Under the pieces are notes generated by a model. The model was not told the origin of the DNA and made no database searches. It was given only the letters and a program-made list of their open reading frames with translations. Shown piece by piece: positions 9,443 to 17,407 of a stretch of 64,000 nt of DNA. The stretch's first letter is position 1, and every line of letters starts with the position of its first letter. A program made the translations under genes and the position numbers. The stretch spans positions 1 to 64,000 of the forward strand of contig CAVZRW010000012.1 of the NCBI GenBank assembly GCA_963777855.1. The letters are read 5' to 3'. The DNA comes from Prado023 sp963777855. GTDB lineage: Bacteria; Actinomycetota; Actinomycetes; S36-B12; CAIYMF01.

Positions 9443-10264
9443 CTACCTTGCCTCGGTGACAACCTGCTTCAGCTCGGAACCTTTGGCCAGCCACGAGAGG
9501 CCAAATGCCCAGACAGTTATGCATTCAGCCCACAGCAGCGAATGACCCGCGAGGACGCCGGTCAGTTTCGAGGCAATCAATAGCACTACGGCTCCGATGA
9601 TGATTCCCGAACACGCGTAATGGTAGGCGGCCCATCGCCTAAGGCTGGGCCTCGAACCCGGGTCCCGGTCCGACGCACGTTCAGCGCCGTTCCCTCGGTC
9701 TGGCCTCCTCTGTTCCCGGTAACCGAAGCAGTAACTCAGAAAGGCAAGCGACAGGATGAAGACCAACGCACAGGCGAAATGGACAACCGACGTACCAGAC
9801 CACACATCTTGAAGGCGAGTCTGGGAAGGGCAATGTGGTTCCGTGAGACAAGGATTAGGAACCTTTGTTGGGAACAATGCCACTCCTAATGCCGCCAGTC
9901 CCGCTAGTGTGCTCACCGTATTGTCAAGTATCGCGCCTTCGAAGGCCATGTACGTCATGAGGAAGACGCCAATCAGCACGAGTCCCCCGACGAAGATATC
10001 GCGCACGCCCGTGTGGTAATAGGCACTAAGGGAACCCAACTCAAAGATCTTGGAGTCTTCGAACGCGTAGCCTCCGGAGAATAGCGCCAGCGGGAGCATG
10101 ATTCCAATGATTCCGATCACCAGACGGATCAAGAGGTAGGACTTCACATATTGGGTACTGCCGTGCTCCGCCTTAGGGTCTTTCGGCCTTTCTGGAGTAC
10201 GCACCAGGCGCTGAAACCGACTTGACGCTGCCGAGATCTCTTCTTCTGGGAGTTGGTTGCTCAT
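9443..10264 (-). CDS. Uncharacterised multipass membrane protein
   Basis: The product has 273 residues and about six hydrophobic helices. It includes a conserved-looking loop S-A-Y-Y-H-T-G-V-R-D-I-F-V-G after the first helix. I do not recognise a function. The ATG at 10264 is chosen because AAGGA lies just upstream and the product starts with a plausible cytosolic N-terminus (MSNQLPEEE). An in-frame upstream ATG at 10567 would add 101 residues with four Cys, but it looks like non-coding sequence. The gene is visibly less GC-rich than the core genes, which suggests acquisition from elsewhere. It lies upstream of the large membrane hydrolase on the same strand. Confidence 0.68.
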   Translation of the reverse strand: MSNQLPEEEISAASSRFQRLVRTPERPKDPKAEHGSTQYVKSYLLIRLVIGIIGIMLPLALFSGGYAFEDSKIFELGSLSAYYHTGVRDIFVGGLVLIGVFLMTYMAFEGAILDNTVSTLAGLAALGVALFPTKVPNPCLTEPHCPSQTRLQDVWSGTSVVHFACALVFILSLAFLSYCFGYREQRRPDRGNGAERASDRDPGSRPSLRRWAAYHYACSGIIIGAVVLLIASKLTGVLAGHSLLWAECITVWAFGLSWLAKGSELKQVVTEAR

Positions 10265-11193
10265 TCGGAGTCCTTTCTTCGCGGGGATCACACAGGTGTC
10301 GGTCAACTCAGCACAGAAACCAACCGCCCAATTGCGTGTGCCTCGGGGACAGCGCTCGGCGCACGCTCCAACGGGGCGACCGGTTGCCAGCGAAGGGCCA
10401 TGCTCGATGGGGGCGATCCGCAGTCCGCACCGCCAACAACTGCCGGGAGAGCGCGAGACCAGAGGCCGATGGCGACCGGGGGAGGACCCCACTGGGCCGC
10501 CTCCCAATAAGCGCCCCGCCGTTCTACTGGCCGGATCTTCGGTCATCGATCCCCCCGAAGCGGGCATCCATCAAGCCACGCTAGCGTTCATTCTTCAAGG
10601 TGCGGCTGCCACTCCAGCCTGCTCCCGACACCCGCGCTGGAAAAGTGCCGAAAGGCCCGCCGGCCGATCGGGGCCCAGTTGCGGGCGCCGACGGCAACAC
10701 CCCAAGCGTTTTCGCGGCCATGCTCGAACCGATCGGCAGGAAGGGCGCAGGACCCCGAGGTGATCGCGTCGTTGGCTTCCCCGCCCCACGCCGCGGTAGC
10801 CGCCCGGGTGGCCGCGGTCATCGCGGTGGACCGACCAGGTGCTCCACCATCCTCATGGATTCCGTGTCGTTCACGGCACGATCACCGGCAAGCAATGCTT
10901 CGCTGGATCTCACGACCGCGCTTCACCATTGTGGGGAGTCAACTTCACTCCGCCCGGCTATCTCGGCGTGCCTCGTAGCGATCGGTTAGGAGCGGACGGC
11001 CCTATGGGTTCGCACCGCTGGGCGCGTACTGTCGAAGGTGAGTCCCGAGGCATGAGGACCACATGGAACTGCTGGACCGCGACGCCCCCCACCGAGGTCG
11101 ACGCACGCGTGTGCCGGGGCTCGCCAATCGGCGTTGGGACGGCAACCAGAACCGTGCCGGCGCATCCACGTTCGAAGGGATGGAGGACCAGCC
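10265..11193. other. Long intergenic stretch without a recognised gene
   Basis: These 929 bases separate two divergent genes. Several short frames are open on both strands, the longest about 168 codons. None has a ribosome binding site, a known motif or codon usage like the neighbours. The stretch must hold the promoters of both flanking genes. A decayed gene or an untranslated RNA cannot be excluded. Confidence 0.5.
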
Positions 11194-11658
11194 ATGTCAC
11201 CTTTTGAGGTTCTTGACCAGCGTCTGATTGCCCGGCCGCCGGTCGTCGTCCAGGCGGAGACCGCGGGTTTCACCAAGGTGCTGCTCGCGAACGAGACGAT
11301 CCCAGCTGGGGCGGAGAAGCGGCTGTGGCCGGCCCTTGATGTCAGCAAGTGGGACCGGCTGCACTTCACGATCGGGGCAGACGCCAGGGCTGTTCCCGAC
11401 CTCAGCGTCCGGATCTTGTTCGGTGTCCCGGTGCCGGGTTCGCACTGTGGCGCGATTCTGACCAGCGGCACCTTGTGGTGCGAGAACGGCATGACCGACG
11501 TGCAGTTCGAGCACACCACCCCTGCAGGGTTCGGCTCGACGGGCTTCACGATGAGCGTGCCGGTGATCGCCCCCCTCCTGTATGACGTGATCCTGCGGAA
11601 CGTCGGGACAGCGGACCTTGAGACTGTCTACGTCACCCTGTTCGCCCAGGAGATCTAG
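11194..11658 (+). CDS. Small hypothetical protein, 154 aa
   Basis: The ATG at 11194 is preceded by GGAGG at the right distance, which fixes the start. The protein has no signal peptide or membrane helix. Its composition (many Val, Thr, Gly and Phe with short alternating hydrophobic strands) suggests a beta-sandwich. The two Cys residues in S-H-C-G-A-I-L and L-W-C-E-N-G could pair or bind metal. I recognise no family. It stands alone between a long non-coding stretch and the convergent, truncated phosphodiesterase-family gene, so context gives no function. Confidence 0.65.
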   Translation: MSPFEVLDQRLIARPPVVVQAETAGFTKVLLANETIPAGAEKRLWPALDVSKWDRLHFTIGADARAVPDLSVRILFGVPVPGSHCGAILTSGTLWCENGMTDVQFEHTTPAGFGSTGFTMSVPVIAPLLYDVILRNVGTADLETVYVTLFAQEI

Positions 11659-11727
11659 CGTTCCACTCGATCCAGTCGCGAAGGTCGGACGTCTTGGGCA
11701 CCCCACGATCCCGATCGGCCACTGGCG

Positions 11728-12570
11728 TCAGTCGCGTTGTTCCGGGGTTTGGTTGGTGTGGAATTCGGCCCAGAGGGGGTAGTGGTCGGAGATCCGCCAG
11801 GACAGGTCGGTGCGGGTCATGCCGGGGTAGGTGTGGGGTAGGAAGTTGAATCCGCCGGCGTGTCCGGTGTAGGTCAGGGAGTGCAGTAGGGAGGTGCCCT
11901 GGGGGGTGGTGAACCAGGCGATCTGGTCGTAGTGGTTGGCGGTGGGGTCGTTCTGGAAGATGGTGCGGGGCACGGTGTTCAGCTCGGCCGGTGGCCACAG
12001 TCCGGTGGCCAGGAACGCTTCGTAGAGGGGGTCGCCGATGCGGTCGAGGTTGAAGTCGCCGAGGACGAGCGGGTTGGTGTTCCACTCGTCGGGGCGGTCG
12101 GCCCAGTGGCGCATCCAGGTGGCGAACGCGGTCACCTCGGGGAGCCGGTCTGCGGCGGTCTTGCCCCAGATCAGGTGCACGGTGGCCAGGATGAACTCGG
12201 TGCCGGCGCGGGTGAAGCTGGCCAGGTAGGGGCTGCGGGCGAACTGGCTGACCGGGCCGGTGGTGTTCGGGGGAAGCACGATCTCCCCGACCAGCCCGGA
12301 CGGGGCCACGCGAGTGGAGTTGTACAGGAAGGCCAGCCGTTCGCCGTTGCCGTCCGGGCCTTCGGTGACATCGGAGCAGATCACCTGCCACCGGCCACCC
12401 AGCTGCTGGAGCAGGGTGCGCAGGGCGGTGGTGGTCCGCCGGGTCTCCTGCACGGCGACCACATCGAAGCGGGACACCACTTCGGCGATGCACGCGATCG
12501 CGTGCCAGTCCCGCTTGGGGGAATCGCCGGCCCCGGACCGCCAGCTGGGGGTCAGCGCTCCGAACCCGCG
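11728..12570 (-). pseudogene. 5'-truncated endonuclease/exonuclease/phosphatase-family gene
   Basis: The reading frame encodes an EEP-fold protein with the catalytic Glu in V-V-A-V-Q-E-T-R, the His in L-A-T-V-H-L-I-W, G-D-F-N-L-D and the final S-D-H-Y-P-L-W. Family-like sequence begins at R-N-L-R-G-F-G near 12567. The preceding residues and start codon that family members have are missing. Upstream the frame runs into tRNA-Gly and hits a stop inside it. The first usable start is the GTG at 12480, which would remove the first strand of the fold including its Asn. I therefore treat it as truncated at its 5' end, probably by a recombination event beside the tRNA. A leaderless or non-standard start is the alternative. 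Confidence 0.6.
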
Positions 12571-12604
12571 CAGGTTCCGGTGCTGGTCAGAGGCCTTTTT
12601 CGAG

Positions 12605-12678
12605 TGGAGCGGGTGACCGGGATCGAACCGGCATGGCCAGCTTGGAAGGCTGGGGCTCTACCATTGAGCTACACCCGC
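12605..12678 (-). tRNA. tRNA-Gly (UCC)
   Basis: A complete cloverleaf reads on the minus strand. The acceptor stem is GCGGGTG paired with CACCCGC, the D-arm contains AGCTCAATGGTAGAG, the anticodon loop is CTTCCAA with anticodon TCC, and the T-arm contains GGTTCGATCC. The discriminator is T, as usual for Gly tRNAs, and the CCA end is encoded. Its 3' end faces the accessory segment to the left, the orientation expected of an island attachment site. Confidence 0.96.
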
Positions 12679-12774
12679 GGAACCCCGCTCCGTGACCGCT
12701 TCCACGGTCGCAGTCAGGGCGGCGAACGACGGACAGCGTACCCCGTCCGATCGACTAGACTGTATCGGCAGCCA

Positions 12775-12847
12775 CGGGGCGTAGCGTAGTGGCTAGCGCG
12801 CCTGCTTTGGGGGCAGGAGATCGGGAGTTCGAGTCTCCCCGCCCCGA
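12775..12847 (+). tRNA. tRNA-Pro (UGG)
   Basis: A complete cloverleaf is visible. The acceptor stem is CGGGGCG paired with CGCCCCG, the anticodon stem-loop has CCTGC and GCAGG around TTTGGGG with anticodon TGG, and the T-arm contains AGTTCGAGTCT. The discriminator is A and CCA is not encoded. It lies 46 bases upstream of the trigger factor gene, in the same direction. Confidence 0.96.
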
Positions 12848-12893
12848 CCGCAGGACCCGTTCCACCCCTTCGATCGCCTAGGAGAACGCCGCT

Positions 12894-14204
12894 GTGAAGA
12901 GCGACGTCGAGACCCTCTCGCCCACCCGCGTCAAGCTGACCGTGGACCTGCCCTTCGAGGAGCTGGCCCCGCACCTGGACGCCGCCTACAAGCGGATCGC
13001 CGCCCAGGTGACTGTCCCCGGTTTCCGCAAGGGCAAGGTCCCCTCGCGCGTCATCGATCAGCGCTTCGGCCGTGCCCTCGTCATCGAGGAGGCCGTCAAC
13101 GAGGCCGTGCCCGTCGCGTTCGAGACTGCGGTCGCCGAGAACGGGCTCAAGCCCCTGGGCACCCCCGAGTTCGACGTGCAGGAGCTCAACGACGGCCAGA
13201 ACCTGGCGTTCACCGTCGAGGTGGACGTGCGCCCGGAGTTCGACCTGCCCGACCTGGACGCGATGACCGTCGAGGTCGACTCGGCCGAGCCCACCGATGA
13301 GGAGGTCGCCGAGCAGCTCGAGTCGCTGCGCACCCGGTTCGCGACCCTCACCGACGTGGACCGCGCAGCCCAGGACGGCGACGTGCTGCTGGTCGACCTG
13401 GCCGGCGCGTGTGACGGCGAGGAGGTCGAGGACCTCATGGCCTCGGCCCTGAGCTTCGAGGTCGGCGGCGCCGAGGAGCCCCTGCCGGGCTTCGACGAGG
13501 CGGTGCGCGGCGCGGTGGCCGACGACGTGCGTTCCTTCTCCTTCCCGGCCGAGGCCGGCGAGTACGCGGGCAAGGACATCGAGGTGACCGTCACGGTGGC
13601 CAAGGTCCGCGAGCGCGAGCTGCCCGTGGCCGACGACGACTTCGCGATGCTGGCCTCCGAGTTCGACACGATGGACGAGCTCACCGCCGACCTGCGCTCC
13701 CGCCTGACCCGCATGAAGCGCCTCGAGCAGGGTGTGCAGGCCCGCACCCGCCTGCACGAGGCCCTGGTCGACTCCGTCGACTTCCCGCTGCCCGAGTCGC
13801 TGGTCTCCCGCGAGATCGAGGAGCACTTCCACGACGGCCACGGCGACGACGACCACAAGGCCGAGTTCGAGTCCGAGGCCCGCGGCCGGATCAAGAGCGC
13901 GATCCTCCTCGACCGGATCGCCGAGGAGAACGAGCTCACGGTCGCCCAGGAGGAGCTCTCGGCCTGGCTCATGCAGCAGGCACCCCGCTACGGCATGACC
14001 CCCGACCAGTTCGCCAACGAGCTCGTGGCCGCCGGCCAGGTGCAGATGGCCGTCACCGAGGTGCGCCGCGCCAAGGCCCTGGCCTTCGTCATGGAGAAGG
14101 CGCGCATCGTCGACCCTAGCGGCGCCGAGGTCGACCTGGAGGCGCTCAACGCCGACCTGGCCGCCGCGATGGCCGCCGGTGCCCTGGGCGGCCTGGAGGG
14201 CTGA
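12894..14204 (+). CDS. tig: Trigger factor
   Basis: Ribosome-associated chaperone and peptidyl-prolyl isomerase that shields nascent chains. The 436-residue protein has the ribosome-docking signature G-F-R-K-G-K-V-P near residue 45, a central FKBP-type domain (D-G-D-V-L-L-V-D onward, about 155–240) and a helical C-terminal domain. The length is normal for the family. The GTG at 12894 follows AGGAG. A perfect 13-bp inverted repeat after the stop marks the end of the unit. Its place directly upstream of the clpP genes is common in bacteria and links nascent-chain folding with proteolysis. Confidence 0.97.
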   Translation: MKSDVETLSPTRVKLTVDLPFEELAPHLDAAYKRIAAQVTVPGFRKGKVPSRVIDQRFGRALVIEEAVNEAVPVAFETAVAENGLKPLGTPEFDVQELNDGQNLAFTVEVDVRPEFDLPDLDAMTVEVDSAEPTDEEVAEQLESLRTRFATLTDVDRAAQDGDVLLVDLAGACDGEEVEDLMASALSFEVGGAEEPLPGFDEAVRGAVADDVRSFSFPAEAGEYAGKDIEVTVTVAKVRERELPVADDDFAMLASEFDTMDELTADLRSRLTRMKRLEQGVQARTRLHEALVDSVDFPLPESLVSREIEEHFHDGHGDDDHKAEFESEARGRIKSAILLDRIAEENELTVAQEELSAWLMQQAPRYGMTPDQFANELVAAGQVQMAVTEVRRAKALAFVMEKARIVDPSGAEVDLEALNADLAAAMAAGALGGLEG

Positions 14205-14226
14205 GCGCCCTCACCACGTTCCACAC

Positions 14227-14272
14227 CGACGAACCCCCGTCCCGGTCGCGCACCGGAGGCGGGGGTTCGTCG
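14227..14272 (+). terminator. Terminator-like hairpin after tig
   Basis: CGACGAACCCCCG at 14227–14239 is the exact reverse complement of 14260–14272. The loop can extend the stem with CCGGT/ACCGG. There is no clear U-run, as is frequent in actinobacteria. It lies 23 bases after the tig stop. Confidence 0.75.
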
Positions 14273-14421
14273 TCCGAGCGGCCCACCAAACGCCCTGAGC
14301 GAACAACGGTTGCGCCGGGGAAGCCGCTGTCAGGGGCCGGGGTTAGGGTCATGACAGACGCGAGAGCCGGGCGGCCCAGGGCCGTGATCCAACCGGCTGC
14401 GCCCAAGACCTGGAGGTGTCC

Positions 14422-15058
14422 ATGAACGGACTGCCGTACCCCGACCCGACCCAGCCCGAGCTGCGCACGCCGGCCCCCACGGGTCCCGGCTTCGACGACT
14501 CGGTCTACCAGCGACTGCTGCGCGAGCGGATCATCTTCCTCGGCACCGAGGTCGAGGACCAGATGGCCAACGCGATCTGCGCGCAGATGCTGCTGCTGGC
14601 TGCCGAGGACCCGGACAAGGACATCTACCTCTACATCAACTCGCCCGGCGGCTCGGTCTCGGCCGGCATGGCGATCTACGACACGATGCAGTTCGTCAAG
14701 AACGACGTGGCCACGGTCGCGATGGGCCTGGCGGCCTCGATGGGCCAGTTCCTGCTGTGCGCCGGCGCGGAGGGCAAGCGCTACGCCCTGCCGCACGCGC
14801 GGATCATGATGCACCAGCCCTCCGGCGGCATCGGCGGCACGGCCTCGGACATCAAGATCCAGGCCGAGCAGATGCTCTACACCAAGAAGAAGATGGCCGA
14901 GCTGATCGCCAAGCACACCGGCCAGACGCTCGAGCAGATCACGGCCGACTCCGACCGCGACCGCTGGTTCACCGCCGACGAGGCCAAGGACTACGGCTTC
15001 GTCGACAACGTGGTCACGCAGCGCCCGCGACGTCTCCGGCGAGGGCGGCACCGCGTGA
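14422..15058 (+). CDS. clpP1: ATP-dependent Clp protease proteolytic subunit 1 (frameshift near end)
   Basis: Serine-protease ring subunit of the Clp protease; ClpX unfolds and feeds substrates. The catalytic Ser is in A-S-M-G-Q and the catalytic His in L-P-H-A-R-I-M-M-H. The ATG at 14422 has GGAGG five bases upstream, better than a GTG six bases earlier. The normal frame is lost near the end: ACG is followed by an extra C (15016–15019). Reading past it gives a natural ending (S-A-R-D-V-S-G-E-G-G-T-A) with a stop at 15056–15058. This is one of the doubled-wobble sites, so I take the gene as intact, 211 residues. It forms an operon with clpP2. Confidence 0.93.
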
Positions 15059-15105
15059 GCCGCGCGTCGATCCCCTCGTCCACCACCAGACTCCAGGAGA
15101 CCCTC

Positions 15106-15733
15106 GTGACCCAGTACGCAGCAGCCGACGGCGCGCTACATCCTGCCGGAGTTCCGCGAGCGCACCGCCAACGGCGAGCGCATCATGAACCCGTACACCA
15201 AGCTCTTCGAGGAGCGCATCATCTTCCTCGGCGTGCAGATCGACGACGCCTCGGCCGACGACGTCATGGCCCAGCTGCTCACGCTGGAGTCGATGGACCC
15301 CGACCGCGACATCTCGATCTACATCAACTCGCCGGGCGGCTCGTACACGGCGATGACCGCGATCTACGACACGATGCAGTTCGTCAAGCCGGAGGTGCAG
15401 ACCGTGTGCCTGGGCCAGGCGGCCTCGGCCGCGGCGGTCCTGCTGGCCGCGGGCACGCCGGGCAAGCGCTTCGCCCTGCCGCACGCGCGCATCCTGATCC
15501 ACCAGCCGTACACCGAGGGCGGTGGCCAGGGCTCGGACATCGAGATCCAGGCCAACGAGATCCTGCGGATGCGCGTCGAGATGGAGGGGATCCTGTCCAA
15601 GCACTCCGGCCGGACCCCCGAGCAGGTGGCCAAGGACATCGAGCGCGACAAGATCCTCACGGCCGCCGACGCCGTCGAGTACGGCGTGATCGACCAGGTC
15701 ATCGCCTCGCGCAAGGCCGTCGTCGCAGGTTGA
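15106..15733 (+). CDS. clpP2: ATP-dependent Clp protease proteolytic subunit 2 (frameshift in propeptide)
   Basis: Second ClpP paralogue, with the catalytic Ser in A-A-S-A-A-A and the His in L-P-H-A-R-I-L-I-H. Actinobacteria usually carry such a pair, forming a mixed tetradecamer. The GTG at 15106 is preceded by AGGAGA and begins V-T-Q-Y-A-A-A-D-G-A, followed after an extra C (15133–15136) by Y-I-L-P-E-F-R-E-R-T. This is the conserved ClpP2 leader. An ATG at 15185 would give an unbroken but leaderless 182-residue protein. I prefer the GTG start because the leader matches the family. The gene lies 47 bases after clpP1. Confidence 0.92.
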
Positions 15734-15853
15734 TCGACCCCCGGCAGGGGTACGCGCAGGGCGTAACGGCCCCCGAGTGAATTTGCGGGGCGGAGCCTGT
15801 GTCAAGCCCCTGTCCGGAGGTACCGTCTTACGCATTAGAGGAGAGGATCCGAC

Positions 15854-17155
15854 GTGGCCCGCATCGGTGACGGTGGCGACCTGCTGAAGTGCTCGTTCTG
15901 TGGGAAGAGCCAGAAGCAGGTCAAGAAGCTCATCGCCGGCCCCGGCGTGTACATCTGCGACGAGTGCATCGACCTGTGCAACGAGATCATCGAGGAGGAG
16001 CTGCACGAGACCTCCGACCTGCACTTCGACGAGCTGCCCAAGCCGCGGGAGATCTGCGAGTTCCTCGACCAGTACGTGATCGGCCAGGACCCGGCCAAGA
16101 AGAGCCTGGCCGTGGCGGTCTACAACCACTACAAGCGCGTGCAGGCCACCGGCAACGAGCGCAGCCGTGACGAGCAGGTCGAGCTGGCCAAGTCCAACAT
16201 CCTGCTCCTCGGCCCTACCGGATCGGGCAAGACCCTGCTGGCCCAGACCTTGGCCCGCATGCTCAACGTGCCCTTCGCGATCGCCGACGCCACCGCCCTG
16301 ACCGAGGCTGGCTACGTCGGTGAGGATGTCGAGAACATCCTGCTCAAGCTGATCCAGGCCGCCGACTACGACGTGAAGAAGGCCGAGACCGGCATCGTCT
16401 ACATCGACGAGATCGACAAGGTCGCCCGCAAGAGCGAGAACCCGTCGATCACCCGCGACGTCTCGGGCGAGGGCGTGCAGCAGGCGCTGCTGAAGATCCT
16501 GGAGGGGACCACCGCCTCGGTGCCCCCGCAGGGCGGGCGCAAGCACCCCCATCAGGAGTTCATCCAGATCGACACCACCAACGTGCTGTTCATCGTGGGC
16601 GGCGCGTTCCCCGGCCTGGACAAGATCATCGAGTCGCGGGTGGGGCGCAAGTCCATCGGGTTCGTCCCCGAGGTGCTCGACTCCCGGCTCGAGGGCGTGG
16701 CCCCGGACCCCTCGGAGATCTTCTCCAAGGTGATGCCCGAGGACCTGCTGAAGTTCGGCATGATCCCGGAGTTCATCGGCCGCCTGCCCGTGTTCACCTC
16801 GGTGAACAGCCTCGACCGGGAGGCCCTGGTCCAGGTCCTCACCGAGCCGAAGAACGCCTTGGTGCGCCAGTACCAGCGCCTGTTCGAGCTCGACGGCGTG
16901 CAACTGGAGTTCACCCCCGAGGCACTCGTGGCGATCGCCGAGCAGGCGACGCTGCGGGGCACGGGCGCCCGCGGCCTGCGCGCGATCATGGAGGAGGTCC
17001 TGCTCAACGTGATGTACGACGTGCCCTCCCGCAAGGACGTGGGTCGCGTGGTCATCACCGACGAGGTCGTGCGCGACAACGTCCTGCCGACCCTTCTTCC
17101 GCGCGAGGTCACGCCCGCTCCCACGCGCCGGTCGCGCCAGGAGAAGACGGCCTGA
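15854..17155 (+). CDS. clpX: Clp protease ATPase subunit ClpX
   Basis: AAA+ unfoldase that delivers substrates to ClpP. The N-terminal zinc-binding domain (C-S-F-C-G-K-S and C-D-E-C-I, about residues 13–40) recognises substrates and adaptors. The AAA+ domain has Walker A G-P-T-G-S-G-K-T near residue 120, Walker B Y-I-D-E-I-D near 184 and an arginine-finger region G-R-L-P-V. The 433-residue length is normal. The GTG at 15854 follows GAGGAGAGG. Just after the stop begins an 82-bp imperfect tandem repeat that includes a second copy of the last codons. Confidence 0.97.
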   Translation: MARIGDGGDLLKCSFCGKSQKQVKKLIAGPGVYICDECIDLCNEIIEEELHETSDLHFDELPKPREICEFLDQYVIGQDPAKKSLAVAVYNHYKRVQATGNERSRDEQVELAKSNILLLGPTGSGKTLLAQTLARMLNVPFAIADATALTEAGYVGEDVENILLKLIQAADYDVKKAETGIVYIDEIDKVARKSENPSITRDVSGEGVQQALLKILEGTTASVPPQGGRKHPHQEFIQIDTTNVLFIVGGAFPGLDKIIESRVGRKSIGFVPEVLDSRLEGVAPDPSEIFSKVMPEDLLKFGMIPEFIGRLPVFTSVNSLDREALVQVLTEPKNALVRQYQRLFELDGVQLEFTPEALVAIAEQATLRGTGARGLRAIMEEVLLNVMYDVPSRKDVGRVVITDEVVRDNVLPTLLPREVTPAPTRRSRQEKTA

Positions 17156-17298
17156 CGCACACCCGACGGCCCGCTTCCCGTACCCGATGACCAGCGCTGC
17201 GCTATCCGACGGGTTGCGCCGGGAGGAGACGGCCTGACGCACACCGGACGGCCGGGTTCGCGTACCCGGTGCCCAGCGCTGCGCCAACCGATCGGTCG
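17134..17298. repeat. 82-bp imperfect tandem duplication at clpX 3' end
   Basis: Bases 17134–17215 and 17216–17297 align with a period of 82. Shared blocks include GACGGCCTGACGCACACC and CCAGCGCTGCGC. The first copy contains the final clpX codons and stop; the second preserves a similar E-T-A-stop. The remainder up to 17407 holds no gene that I recognise. Confidence 0.8.
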
Positions 17299-17407
17299 GA
17301 CCAGATGATTCCGCAATGAACCGGTCGCCTTGAGCCTCACCGTGACGGCCGCATCAGCGGCCCACCACGGGCCGTGCCCGCCGGTCGCGCTGAGCCCCGC
17401 GCCCGAC

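Noticed and set aside
10265..10567. A 101-residue N-terminal extension with CxxC-like pairs for the membrane protein starting at 10264
   Set aside because: A good ribosome binding site precedes the ATG at 10264, and the extension shows no codon bias or recognised zinc-ribbon spacing.
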